From RGIG7450 sp045648785 (lineage in GTDB: Bacteria > Bacillota > Clostridia > RUG12999): DNA of 64,000 nt. This document shows positions 42,547 to 51,251 of this stretch, in pieces (within the stretch, counting starts at the first letter, position 1; each line of letters begins with the position of its first letter). Where the stretch lies: contig JAZROP010000043.1 in NCBI GenBank assembly GCA_045648785.1, positions 40,699-104,698 of the forward strand. Reading direction: 5' to 3'. Under the pieces are notes generated by a model. That model saw only the letters and a program-made list of their open reading frames with translations, made no database searches and had not been told where the DNA came from. A program made the translations under genes and the position numbers.

Positions 42547-43851
42547 ATGACTAAAGAAATTTTACATTCAAATGTAACTGTTGAAAATTCACATCTGCAT
42601 TTTGCAGGAGTTGATACGGTTGAACTTGCAAAAAAATACGGCACCCCGCTGATGCTTATAGATGAAAATCGAATTCGTGAGCGATGCAGAGAATATGTTA
42701 ATTCAATAAAACAGAATTATGGTGGAAATTCTATGCCGCTTTTTGCTTCTAAATCACTAAGCTTTAAAGAAATATATCGAATAATTGCATCAGAAAATAT
42801 GGGGTGCGATATTGTTTCTCCCGGTGAGCTTTATACGGCTCACAGTGCAGGTTTTCCTATGGAAAAAGCCTTTTTTCATGGAAATAACAAAACTGATGAT
42901 GATATAGCTTTTGCGATGGATTGTGGACTGGGATATTTTGTTGTTGACAACATCGAAGAGCTAAACGCCGTCGATGCTGAGGCAGGAAAAAGAAATATCA
43001 AACAGAAAATCTTACTCAGACTCACCCCGGGAATAGACCCTCATACGCATAAAAAAATCAGCACCGGAGGTGTTGATTCTAAATTTGGCTCAGCAATTGC
43101 AACAGGTGATGCCGAAAAAATTGTAAAAGCTGCACTCGACAAGAGAAACATCATTCTTGAGGGCTATCATTGCCATGTCGGTTCGCAGATTTTTGATATA
43201 GAACCTTTTGTTCTTGCGGCTGAAATTATGCTTTCTTTTAGTGCGGTAATTCGTGATAAATATTGTTTTACAGCTTCAAAAGTAAATCTTGGCGGCGGTT
43301 TTGGCATCAGATACATTGAATCTGACCCCGAAATTTCTGTAAGTGAAAATATAGCAGAAATTTCCAAACATATAAAATCAATATGTAAAAAACTCTCACT
43401 TGAAATGCCAGATATACTTATGGAACCAGGCAGAAGCATTGTAGCAGATTCCGGCATAACAATTTATACTGTTGGCAGTGTTAAAGAGATTGATGGATTT
43501 AGAAATTATGTTTCGATAGATGGTGGTATGACCGATAACCCTCGCTACACACTTTATCAGTCGGAATATACTTTTGTCACTGCAAATAAAGCTGATGAAA
43601 AAGCAGATTTTGAATGTACAATAGGTGGCAGATGTTGCGAAAGCGGAGACCTCTTGGGTGAAGGCGTTAAAATTGCTAAACCCGAAAGGGGAGATAACCT
43701 GGCCGTTTTGGTTACTGGAGCGTATAATTATGCTATGTCATCTAACTATAACAGAATCACAAAACCACCTGTCGTCATTATTAAAGACGGTGTTGACAGA
43801 ATAGCTGTAAAAAGACAATCTTTTGAAGATTTAACATCGCTGGATATATAA
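42547..43851 (+). CDS. lysA: Diaminopimelate decarboxylase
   Basis: LysA converts meso-diaminopimelate to lysine with pyridoxal phosphate. The 434-residue product has the alanine-racemase-type barrel with the PLP lysine in FASKSLSFKEI, HCHVGSQI, NLGGGFGIRY, EPGRSIVADSG and the catalytic Cys in GGRCCESGDLL. Last gene of the operon. The middle DAP steps are not in the window. Confidence 0.96.
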   Translation: MTKEILHSNVTVENSHLHFAGVDTVELAKKYGTPLMLIDENRIRERCREYVNSIKQNYGGNSMPLFASKSLSFKEIYRIIASENMGCDIVSPGELYTAHSAGFPMEKAFFHGNNKTDDDIAFAMDCGLGYFVVDNIEELNAVDAEAGKRNIKQKILLRLTPGIDPHTHKKISTGGVDSKFGSAIATGDAEKIVKAALDKRNIILEGYHCHVGSQIFDIEPFVLAAEIMLSFSAVIRDKYCFTASKVNLGGGFGIRYIESDPEISVSENIAEISKHIKSICKKLSLEMPDILMEPGRSIVADSGITIYTVGSVKEIDGFRNYVSIDGGMTDNPRYTLYQSEYTFVTANKADEKADFECTIGGRCCESGDLLGEGVKIAKPERGDNLAVLVTGAYNYAMSSNYNRITKPPVVIIKDGVDRIAVKRQSFEDLTSLDI

Positions 43852-43877
43852 AAAGACCGCTTAGCGGTCTTTTTTTT
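43851..43877. terminator. Bidirectional terminator between lysA and the small Cys-rich gene
   Basis: AAAAGACCGC / GCGGTCTTTT with a TTA loop and T8 on the plus strand. The loop is the stop codon of the minus-strand gene. Confidence 0.9.
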
Positions 43878-44007
43878 CATTTTGTAAGGTTGAAGGGGAG
43901 AAGTAAACACAGGAATCGTTTGCACTTCCAGCCTGTTCTGCGTCATCTAAAATACATTTTCCGTCCTTTTGGTGTTTACAATTTAATGTACAGTTGATAG
44001 TAGTCAT
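43861..44007 (-). CDS. Small cysteine-rich protein, 48 residues
   Basis: Begins MTTINCTLNCKHQKDGKC and ends QNEKKDR. Four cysteines (6, 10, 18, 33) followed by VYF resemble small Cys-rich proteins widespread in Clostridia, related in style to DUF1540, that may bind a metal. AGGGA five bases before the ATG supports translation. The last three codons and the stop lie in the terminator hairpin shared with lysA. Function unknown. Confidence 0.7.
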   Translation of the reverse strand: MTTINCTLNCKHQKDGKCILDDAEQAGSANDSCVYFSPSTLQNEKKDR

Positions 44008-44055
44008 ATACATCCCTCGCAAAACTTTTTTATTTATTTTAAGCGAAAAATAAAT

Positions 44056-44517
44056 TTAATATACATCCATTGTACATCCTTTTAATTCACCATTTTCAAT
44101 CTCAATTATACCATAGCTTTCTCTAGCTGAACCTGGATTTAAAAAAAAGGTATTGTCAAATTTTTCACAAAGTCGAATGTGTGTATGACCAAACAGGACA
44201 CAATCAATGTCGTTTTTCGATGCATACATCTTCAAATGAGCAAGACTGATTTTCACCCCGTATGGATGTCCGTGAGTAAGAAAAAATTTAAAGCCATCAA
44301 TTTCTAATGTTTTTTCTGCCGGCTGAGGGTCACAAAAATCACAATTCCCGCTTACATATATGAATTTTTTATAAGGATAAAAATCTTCTAGTTTTCTTGC
44401 ATCGTTGGCATGGTCGCCCAGGTGTATAATATAGTCAACATTTATAAGATTTTCTATTATTTTTTCCATATGTTCCATTGTACCGTGAGAATCACTGAAA
44501 ACAAGTATTCTTGTCAT
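44056..44517 (-). CDS. YfcE/MJ0936 family metallophosphodiesterase
   Basis: A 153-residue calcineurin-like phosphoesterase: FSDSHG, HLGDHAND, SGNCDF, THGHPYG and FGHTHIRL are the metal-binding motifs in order. Substrate unknown; relatives hydrolyse cyclic nucleotides or phosphodiesters. Start at the ATG at 44517 after AGGGGTGG; a GTG at 44526 is possible. It overlaps the TtcA-like gene's stop by four bases. Confidence 0.9.
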   Translation of the reverse strand: MTRILVFSDSHGTMEHMEKIIENLINVDYIIHLGDHANDARKLEDFYPYKKFIYVSGNCDFCDPQPAEKTLEIDGFKFFLTHGHPYGVKISLAHLKMYASKNDIDCVLFGHTHIRLCEKFDNTFFLNPGSARESYGIIEIENGELKGCTMDVY

Positions 44518-45224
44518 AATTTCCACCCCTTAATTTCAGAAGTTTTCACCGCATGAAAAATCTGTTGTTTTAACCCCTTATTTTCCTTTTCAAGCGACAT
44601 TATAAGGTCCTTCATATACTGTCTTGTTGTATTACCATCAGCCGGACAAGGGTTTTTAACTATAGGTAAATTGTTTTTATTTGTATAATAAGTAACTTCC
44701 TTTTCCGGAAGATAAATCATCGGTCTTATTTTTGTAATTTTCATTCTATCAAGATAGGTAACAGGGGAGAAACAGTTGATTCGACCTTCTTTAAAAAGCG
44801 ACATAAAAAATGTTTCTACTACATCGTCGTAGTGGTGCCCGAGAGCAACTTTATTGCAACCGGCCCTTATTGCAGCTTCGTTTAATGCTCCGCTCCGCAT
44901 TTTTGAACAAAGCGAACAAGGATTTGATTCCTTGCGAATATTAAATACAATTTCACCAATTTGAGTTTCTTCAATTATATAATTTATACCTTCTTTTTCG
45001 CAAAGACTGAAAATTGGGGAGAAATCTGTTTTTTCAAATCCCATAGACACAGTAATTGCTACAAGTTCAAATTTTTTTGGATAAAATCTTTTCAGATTAT
45101 TTAGCGCAAGCATAAGAGCGATACTGTCTTTTCCGCCTGAAACACCTACAGCGATTTTATCTCCATCTTCAATCATATTATAATCGTCAATGGCACGACG
45201 GACATAACTTAAAATCTTTTTCAT
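44514..45224 (-). CDS. TtcA/TtuA-like PP-loop ATPase (tRNA thiolation family)
   Basis: A 236-residue adenine-nucleotide alpha-hydrolase. The PP-loop is SGGKDSIAL (29-37). Two Cys pairs, PCSLCSKMRSGA and the later NPCPADGNT, suggest an Fe-S cluster, as in TtcA, which adds sulfur at C32 of tRNA. HHYDDVVETFFMSL is the family's conserved region. Length is a little below E. coli TtcA. Forms a pair with the phosphodiesterase gene and follows the recombinase gene by nine bases. Confidence 0.87.
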   Translation of the reverse strand: MKKILSYVRRAIDDYNMIEDGDKIAVGVSGGKDSIALMLALNNLKRFYPKKFELVAITVSMGFEKTDFSPIFSLCEKEGINYIIEETQIGEIVFNIRKESNPCSLCSKMRSGALNEAAIRAGCNKVALGHHYDDVVETFFMSLFKEGRINCFSPVTYLDRMKITKIRPMIYLPEKEVTYYTNKNNLPIVKNPCPADGNTTRQYMKDLIMSLEKENKGLKQQIFHAVKTSEIKGWKL

Positions 45225-45233
45225 AACTTCTCC

Positions 45234-46205
45234 TTAGGCAAGAGGATGCTTTTTAGCTGCTTCTTTTGCCTCTTTGTTATCAACATGGGTGTAAATTTTT
45301 GTTGTATTTAAATTTTCGTGACCTAAAATTTCCTGCAAAACAAGAATATCCACATCTGCATATGTATACATAAGTGTTGCCGCAGTATGTCTGAGTTTGT
45401 GAGGGGAGTATTTTGTAGGATCAAGCCCTGCTGCTTCAATATATTTTTTTATTAAAGTCTGAACCATGGAATCGCTTATACGACGCTTTCTCTTACTTAA
45501 AAACAATGCATCCGGGTCTAAAACCCCATCTTTGGGACGAACTCTTAAATAATTATTCAGAGCAGCCTGGCAGCTTTTGTTAAGGTATACGGTTCGCTCT
45601 TTGTTACCTTTACCAAGTATTCTGATGGTGTCATCCTTAATATCTCTTAAATTAATTCCTATAAGCTCAGAAAGGCGCATTCCACAGTTTAAAAACAAGG
45701 TTATAATACATAAATCACGCTCTTTAAATTCACCGTCTTTTACAGAATTTAACAGTTTTTTAGACTCATCCAGTGTTAAATAAGAGGGGAGAGCTTTCCT
45801 GAGTTTTGGGGTTTCTAACTTTAGTGTGGGGTTATCTGTTAAAAGTTCTGCTTTATCCGTCATATACTTAAAAAACGCCCTGAGGCTTGAAATTTTTCTT
45901 GCTCTTGCAGATGTATCGTTTCCACGGACTGAATTCAAAAAAGAGAGGTATTCATACAGAATACTTAAAGAAACTTTTTTAATATCATCAAGAGTAATAT
46001 CCGTAACAGTAACTTCTTCAAATGTTAAATCTTTTATGGAGTCTGGATAGAGTGACATTTTAAGAAATTTTAAAAATGTACGTAGGTCATAATGATATTC
46101 CAAAACAGTATTTTTCGATTTGCCTTGTATAACTGTCTGATAATTCAAAAAATCTTTTACATAGTATGGCACATCAGAAAAACCGCCAGGGAATGTAGTT
46201 TTCAT
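45234..46205 (-). CDS. Tyrosine recombinase, XerC/XerD type
   Basis: The 323-residue protein has a SAM-like N-terminal core-binding domain and a catalytic domain with the Arg in NCGMRLSELIGI, the HKLRHTAATL box, GHENLNTTKIYTHV containing the His and nucleophilic Tyr. All R-H-R-H-Y residues are present. Xer proteins resolve chromosome dimers at dif; no phage genes are nearby, so it is probably a housekeeping recombinase. A 17-spaced consensus promoter and a perfect hairpin lie in its leader. Likely leads the three-gene minus-strand transcript. Confidence 0.9.
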   Translation of the reverse strand: MKTTFPGGFSDVPYYVKDFLNYQTVIQGKSKNTVLEYHYDLRTFLKFLKMSLYPDSIKDLTFEEVTVTDITLDDIKKVSLSILYEYLSFLNSVRGNDTSARARKISSLRAFFKYMTDKAELLTDNPTLKLETPKLRKALPSYLTLDESKKLLNSVKDGEFKERDLCIITLFLNCGMRLSELIGINLRDIKDDTIRILGKGNKERTVYLNKSCQAALNNYLRVRPKDGVLDPDALFLSKRKRRISDSMVQTLIKKYIEAAGLDPTKYSPHKLRHTAATLMYTYADVDILVLQEILGHENLNTTKIYTHVDNKEAKEAAKKHPLA

Positions 46206-46227
46206 AATAAATCCTTCTTTCGGGACT

Positions 46228-46261
46228 CTAATTGGGCAAAATTAATATTTTGCCCAATTAG
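46228..46261. promoter_or_regulatory. 15-base perfect inverted repeat at the recombinase transcription start
   Basis: CTAATTGGGCAAAAT and its exact complement separated by TAAT. It begins one base after the -10 box of the minus-strand promoter, so it covers the transcription start. Confidence 0.75.
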
Positions 46262-46290
46262 ATTATACAATAAATAGAAATAGTTGTCAA
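46262..46290 (-). promoter_or_regulatory. Promoter of xer-like gene
   Basis: Perfect TTGACA and TATAAT with a 17-base spacer on the minus strand. Confidence 0.88.
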
Positions 46291-46324
46291 TATATTTTGC
46301 AAAAAAAAGCTCAATTTCTTTTTC

Positions 46325-46353
46325 TTGACATTATTATAAATAAGAGTTAGAAT
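46325..46353 (+). promoter_or_regulatory. Promoter of htpG
   Basis: TTGACA and TAGAAT with a 17-base spacer, 35 bases before the htpG ATG. No CIRCE repeat is visible. Confidence 0.8.
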
Positions 46354-46387
46354 ATTATATAAATCTTATTACGGAGGTTAAATTATA

Positions 46388-48154
46388 ATGTCTAAAGGAA
46401 ATATTTCAGTTAACACAGAAAATATTTTACCTGTTATTAAAAAATGGCTTTATTCTGATAAGGATATTTTCATTCGTGAACTTGTATCTAATGGTTGTGA
46501 TGCAATTTCTAAAATGAAGCAAACCGGTGCGACAGATGATTATTCTATTAATGTTATCGTTAATAAAAATGAAAAGACACTTACCTTTACTGATAATGGT
46601 ATTGGTATGACGTCGGAAGAAATTGAAAAATATATTGCACAAGTAGCTTTTTCTGGTGCAGAAGAATTTTTTGAAAAATATAAAAATGAAAACGAAAATA
46701 ATACTATAATTGGTCATTTCGGCCTTGGATTTTACTCAGCTTTTATGGTTGCTGACAGAGTTGAAATCGACAGTCTTTCATTCACTGAAAGTGCAAAAGC
46801 TGCACATTGGAGCTGCGATGGCGGAATTGAATACGAAATTACTGACGGAACACGAACCGAGCGTGGAACTGACATAATTTTACATATTTCCGAAGAAAAT
46901 GAAGAATTCCTCGAAGTAGCAAAAGTCAGTGAAATTCTTAATAAATATTGTTATTTTCTGCCTGTCGATATTTATATTACAGATGCTGAAAAAACAGAAG
47001 AATTAAAACCTTTTAACGAAAAATGTCCGCTTTGGCTGAAAAATCCTTCTGAATGTACTGAAGAAGAGTACATTAATTTCTATCATACGGTTTTCCACGA
47101 TTTTGATGCTCCCCTATTCTGGATTCACCTTAATGTGGATTATCCATTTAATATGAAGGGAATTTTGTATTTTCCAAAATTAAAGCATGAAGCAAGCAGC
47201 CTCGAAGGACAAATTAAACTTTATAATAACCAGGTGTTTGTTGCAGATAATATAAAAGAGGTTATTCCAGAATATCTTCTTCTTTTAAAGGGTTGTCTTG
47301 ATTGTCCGGACCTTCCTCTCAATGTTTCAAGAAGTTTTCTGCAGAATGACGGCTATGTTAAAAAAGTGTCTGCACATATCACAAAAAAGGTATCAGACAA
47401 GCTAACGGGAATGTTTAATACAGACAGAGAAAAGCTTGAAAAATACTGGGATGATATTAGCCCGTTTGTAAAATACGGATGTATGCGTGACGATGTATTT
47501 TATGAAAAAATCAAAGATATTGTTTTATATAAATCAACAGATGACAAATTCTTTACACTTGATGAATATATTAAGGATAAAGACAACAAAACAATCTACT
47601 ATACATCAAACCCTGAAGCACAAGCGCAATATATTAATATGTTTAAGATAAAGGGAATCCCTGTTGTTCTTCTCCCCTATGCTATTGATACTCATTTTAT
47701 CAGCTTTATGGAATTTAAAAATAATGGTGTTAAATTTAAAAGAATTGACGCCTCAGTTGCTGATAATACAGAAAAATCAACAGAAAACAACGCGTTAATA
47801 AGCAAATTCAAGCAAGCTATCGGTGATGAAAAATTAAAGGTTGAATGTGCATCCCTTAATAACACTAAACTTCCCGCAATAATTAATTTATCGGAAGAAT
47901 CACGCCGAATGCAGGAAATGAGTGCAATGATAATGGGTAAACTAAGCGATATTCCTGAGGATATTACAGTGGTTTTAAACCTTACAAGTCCGATTGTATC
48001 AAAACTTAATTCAAGCAACAATGAAGAATTTATCAAACTTGTGTGCAACTATGTATACGACATGGCCTGTCTTGCACACAGTCCACTTTCTAGCGAAAGA
48101 ATGAACGCATTTATTGAGCGTTCGAACGATATTTTAACAAGACTTGGAGAATAG
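46388..48154 (+). CDS. htpG: Chaperone HtpG (Hsp90)
   Basis: A 588-residue Hsp90-type ATPase chaperone. The GHKL site is seen in FIRELVSNGCDAISKM, DNGIGM and GHFGLGFYSAF. Middle-domain LNVSRSFLQND is conserved. It is about 35 residues shorter than E. coli HtpG, and ends normally with a dimerisation-domain-like helix. No heat-shock regulator site (CIRCE) is seen upstream. Confidence 0.94.
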   Translation: MSKGNISVNTENILPVIKKWLYSDKDIFIRELVSNGCDAISKMKQTGATDDYSINVIVNKNEKTLTFTDNGIGMTSEEIEKYIAQVAFSGAEEFFEKYKNENENNTIIGHFGLGFYSAFMVADRVEIDSLSFTESAKAAHWSCDGGIEYEITDGTRTERGTDIILHISEENEEFLEVAKVSEILNKYCYFLPVDIYITDAEKTEELKPFNEKCPLWLKNPSECTEEEYINFYHTVFHDFDAPLFWIHLNVDYPFNMKGILYFPKLKHEASSLEGQIKLYNNQVFVADNIKEVIPEYLLLLKGCLDCPDLPLNVSRSFLQNDGYVKKVSAHITKKVSDKLTGMFNTDREKLEKYWDDISPFVKYGCMRDDVFYEKIKDIVLYKSTDDKFFTLDEYIKDKDNKTIYYTSNPEAQAQYINMFKIKGIPVVLLPYAIDTHFISFMEFKNNGVKFKRIDASVADNTEKSTENNALISKFKQAIGDEKLKVECASLNNTKLPAIINLSEESRRMQEMSAMIMGKLSDIPEDITVVLNLTSPIVSKLNSSNNEEFIKLVCNYVYDMACLAHSPLSSERMNAFIERSNDILTRLGE

Positions 48155-48155
48155 T

Positions 48156-48950
48156 ATGAGTTTTATATTAAAAAAGTATGGCGATATAAAATATTATGTA
48201 GATGAAAAAATAGCATCTGCAGGAGGAGTATCGCATATTTTTACAACTCGTCATGGCGGATTTTCAACCGGACAACTTTCTTCAATGAACATGAGCCCTT
48301 CAAAAGAAAATATTGAAACCGTAAAGCTAAATTATAAAGCAGTTTGTATGTGTGAAAATATTGCTGCAGAAAAATGTGTTCTTTCGCACCAGACACATAC
48401 TGATAATATAAAAATTGTGACAGAATCGGATGCAGGTAAAGGGCTTTTCACAGAATCAGACATCAAAGATATTGATGGTCTTATTACAAATGTTAAAAAT
48501 CTGCCAATTGTTATTTTTTACGCAGATTGCGTGCCTGTTTTATTGTATGATCCAGTTAAAAAAGTTGTTGCTACAGTGCATGCAGGTTGGCGCGGAACGA
48601 TAAATAATATTGCCGGCAAGGCTGTTAAAATAATGAAAGATGCTTTTGGATGTGCCCCCGATAATATTCTTGCAGCAATTGGACCATCTATATCGTCCTG
48701 TTGCTTTGAAACGGGCGAAGAAGTAATAAAGGAATTTGTTTCGGAAAATTTATCAGACTGTGTTTTAAAAAGAGATAACAAGAATTTTGTCGACTTACAA
48801 AAGTCAAACAAAATTTTACTCCAAAAACAAGGGGTAAATGAAATTACGATATCTGGTTTATGCACAAAATGCAGATGTGATGAATTCTTTTCCCACCGCG
48901 GATGTGGTCCTGACACGGGCAGAATGGCTCTTATTGCATGTTTAAAATAA
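48156..48950 (+). CDS. pgeF: Polyphenol-oxidase-like YfiH/PgeF (laccase domain)
   Basis: A 264-residue protein of the Multi-copper-like DUF152 family. HQTHTDNI, ADCVPVLLYD, VHAGWRGTINNI and CCFETGEEV contain the metal-binding His and Cys. PgeF removes wrongly placed L-serine from muropeptide precursors in E. coli; purine nucleoside activity is reported for relatives. Start at the ATG at 48156 with GGAGA five bases upstream, two bases after the htpG stop. Confidence 0.9.
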   Translation: MSFILKKYGDIKYYVDEKIASAGGVSHIFTTRHGGFSTGQLSSMNMSPSKENIETVKLNYKAVCMCENIAAEKCVLSHQTHTDNIKIVTESDAGKGLFTESDIKDIDGLITNVKNLPIVIFYADCVPVLLYDPVKKVVATVHAGWRGTINNIAGKAVKIMKDAFGCAPDNILAAIGPSISSCCFETGEEVIKEFVSENLSDCVLKRDNKNFVDLQKSNKILLQKQGVNEITISGLCTKCRCDEFFSHRGCGPDTGRMALIACLK

Positions 48951-48985
48951 AAGAAATTCCCGACCATGGGTCGGGAATTTCTTTT
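48951..48985. terminator. Bidirectional terminator between pgeF and the truB operon
   Basis: AAGAAATTCCCGACC / GGTCGGGAATTTCTT, 15 perfect base pairs, three-base loop, and T-rich flanks on both strands. Confidence 0.9.
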
Positions 48986-49082
48986 ATAACGGAAGTTCTC
49001 TTACATATCTCTCAATTTCAGTATTTACAACATAATCAAGATGTTTTAGTTTCCACATATAAAAGCTTTTTGCGGAATTCAT
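48984..49082 (-). CDS. Possible small ORF (32 codons) between truB and its terminator
   Basis: An ATG at 49082 opens a frame beginning MNSAKSFYMWKLKHLDYVV and ending ERYVRELPL, with the stop at the base of the terminator hairpin. The frame stays open upstream into the truB end (with WLIRTISWKES), without an obvious start. The composition (Trp, Tyr, charged residues) looks protein-like. No recognised family and no strong ribosome site, so it may be a gene remnant. Confidence 0.3.
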   Translation of the reverse strand: MNSAKSFYMWKLKHLDYVVNTEIERYVRELPL

Positions 49083-49108
49083 ACTTTCTTTCCAACTTAT
49101 TGTCCTAA

Positions 49109-49963
49109 TCAGCCAAAAAAGGTTGTTTTCATAATGAGCAAACCATTTCCACCCTCTGATAAAGCAAGAAACTCTCCTTTATCAGAATAAACGCGATATA
49201 TTTGTCCGTTTTTAACATTAGCTTTAATCCTGATTCCGTTTTTAATTTTTGCAGTTTCTGCTTCATTTGCAACATACTGCGGAAAATGGAGAAAGAGTTT
49301 ATCCGGTTCAGTTATATATACATACGGATTTTTTTCAAATTCTTCAAAAGTCACAGTATCTCCAATTTCAAATACTCCGCTTTTTGTACGGATAAGACTT
49401 TGCATAATTGCTCCACAACCAAGAGTTTGTCCTATATCGTGACAGAGCGTTCTTATGTATGTACCTTTTGAGCATGAAACATCAAGAGTTGCTGTGATAC
49501 CGTTAAAATCGGAAACTTTTATATCAAAAATTGTAATTTCTCTTGGTTTTCTATCAACCTCTATCCCCTGCCTTGCCAAATCACAAAGTTTTTTTCCGTT
49601 CACTTTAAGTGCCGAATACATAGGCGGAGTTTGCATAATTTTTCCAACAAAACTGCTAACTGTTTCATTAAATTTCTCTTCTGTAACTTCAGGTTGAATC
49701 TCAGAGATAATTTCACCAGATGCATCCTGCGTATCTGTTACAACTCCAAGTCTTATCACAGCTTTGTATGCCTTATCTGCATCAGTCAAAAGCCCGGCAA
49801 TTTTGGTTCCTTTACCAATACATATTGGCAAAACTCCCTCAGCATCAGGATCCAGAGTCCCTGTATGTCCAACTTTTTTCATACCAAGAATACGCCTCAC
49901 GCGGCTGACTGCTTCGTGTGATGTTATTCCAAGTGGCTTATATATATTTACAATACCATTCAT
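49109..49963 (-). CDS. truB: tRNA pseudouridine(55) synthase
   Basis: TruB makes pseudouridine 55 in the tRNA T loop. The 284-residue protein has GIVNIYKPLGITSHEAV, GHTGTLDPDAEGVLPICIG with the catalytic Asp, and PPMYSALKVNGKKL. C-terminal PUA-like part is about 60 residues. Four bases after nrnA; last clear member of the operon. Confidence 0.95.
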   Translation of the reverse strand: MNGIVNIYKPLGITSHEAVSRVRRILGMKKVGHTGTLDPDAEGVLPICIGKGTKIAGLLTDADKAYKAVIRLGVVTDTQDASGEIISEIQPEVTEEKFNETVSSFVGKIMQTPPMYSALKVNGKKLCDLARQGIEVDRKPREITIFDIKVSDFNGITATLDVSCSKGTYIRTLCHDIGQTLGCGAIMQSLIRTKSGVFEIGDTVTFEEFEKNPYVYITEPDKLFLHFPQYVANEAETAKIKNGIRIKANVKNGQIYRVYSDKGEFLALSEGGNGLLIMKTTFFG

Positions 49964-49966
49964 AAA

Positions 49967-50896
49967 TTAAATCCTTTCGGTAAGCCTTGAAATAAAGATG
50001 TCCTTTGCTTCAGAAAGTGGTTTTTCAATAGTGCATCCTGCAGCATTTTTATGTCCGCCGCCACCAAACAAACTACATATAGTCCTGGCGTCTGAATCCC
50101 CAATTGTTCTTAAGCTTACCTTGGTTGTTTCCTTGTTTTTTTCCTTAAATAAAACTCCGGCTTTTACACCTTCAATATTAAGGGCAATATTAACTATTCC
50201 GTTGAGTAAATCCTCATTTTCCATCATTTCACTGCCAATTGCAACAGTACATATTTCACCATTTTTATAAAACTTGAAATTATTATATGCGAATTTTTGA
50301 ATTTCAAGTTTTTCTCTGCTTACAAGTTCAAGAGACATTCTCGCAAGATAAGCATGGTCAATTTTATCAATAATATCAGCAATTATAAGGTGCGTATTTT
50401 TGCTGGTGTTGGAATATCTGCAGCCTCCCGTATCAGTCATAATTGCAATGTAAATACCTTCTGCGGCTGGTGTAGGAACTTCTTTAATTAAAAGTTTAAT
50501 AAGGTCATAGATAATTTCTCCGGTCGCTGCAGCGTCTGGACGGGACTCGATAAGCTCTCCTGACATTTCACAGCCTAGATGGTGGTCAATTAATATTTTA
50601 TCAGTTGCCTTTTCAAATAAAATTGCTGCCTCACCTGCACGGTTTAATACATTAAAATCCAAACCTACAACACATTTTGATGAAAGACTGTCGTTATAAA
50701 TTAAAGGCTCCCAGCCGGTAAACAAAAAGCTTACCGGCAAAGGAGCATTTAAAACAACTTGTGCATCTTTCCCCAGAATAGTCAACGCGTTTCTGAGCGC
50801 AAAACTACTGCCCAATGCATCACCGTCTGGGTTTTCGTGAGTTATAATATAGATTTTGTCATGTGAAAGTAAGGTTTTTGCAATGTTTTCAAGCAT
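49967..50896 (-). CDS. nrnA: DHH phosphoesterase NrnA-like (oligoribonuclease/pAp phosphatase)
   Basis: A 309-residue bifunctional nanoRNase and pAp phosphatase family member. THENPDGDALGSSFALR (motif I), GLDFN, DHHLG and the C-terminal DHHA1 domain with GGGGHKNAAGCTI are all present. Lies six bases after rbfA, its usual position in Firmicutes. Confidence 0.93.
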   Translation of the reverse strand: MLENIAKTLLSHDKIYIITHENPDGDALGSSFALRNALTILGKDAQVVLNAPLPVSFLFTGWEPLIYNDSLSSKCVVGLDFNVLNRAGEAAILFEKATDKILIDHHLGCEMSGELIESRPDAAATGEIIYDLIKLLIKEVPTPAAEGIYIAIMTDTGGCRYSNTSKNTHLIIADIIDKIDHAYLARMSLELVSREKLEIQKFAYNNFKFYKNGEICTVAIGSEMMENEDLLNGIVNIALNIEGVKAGVLFKEKNKETTKVSLRTIGDSDARTICSLFGGGGHKNAAGCTIEKPLSEAKDIFISRLTERI

Positions 50897-50902
50897 AATA
50901 TG

Positions 50903-51247
50903 TTACCTCTTTTCAATATCAGACAAAAGCTTTGATATATGCGCACCATATTCAATCGAGCTGTCAAGTTCGAATGAAATTTCGGGTGTGTATCTGAGTC
51001 TGAGTGCTCTGCCAATTTCCTTTCTGATGAAACCGGCCGCACTGTTTAAACCTTTAATAGTGTTCTCTTTTTCCATCTCTGTACCAAGTACGCTGATGTA
51101 TGCCTTTGCGTATTTAAAATCCTTGGTGATTGTTGCGGAAATTACAGAGCACATACCCGATATTCTCGGGTCTTTCAAATTGGGAATTAGTGCCGCAAGC
51201 TCTTTTTTTAGTTCTTCCGACACACGGTCAGTTCTGTCAAACGACAT
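50903..51247 (-). CDS. rbfA: Ribosome-binding factor A
   Basis: RbfA helps mature the 30S subunit 16S rRNA 5' end. The 114-residue protein has the KH-like pattern RVSEELKKELAALI, DPRISGMCSVI and KDFKYAKAYISVLG. Four bases after infB. Confidence 0.94.
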   Translation of the reverse strand: MSFDRTDRVSEELKKELAALIPNLKDPRISGMCSVISATITKDFKYAKAYISVLGTEMEKENTIKGLNSAAGFIRKEIGRALRLRYTPEISFELDSSIEYGAHISKLLSDIEKR

Positions 51248-51251
51248 AAAA

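Noticed and set aside
45234..46205. Phage or integrative-element integrase
   Set aside because: All catalytic residues are present, but there is no att-like duplication, excisionase, phage or conjugation gene nearby, and the length and neighbours fit a chromosomal Xer protein.
46291..46387. CIRCE heat-shock element before htpG
   Set aside because: No TTAGCACTC-type inverted repeat is present; only a standard promoter.
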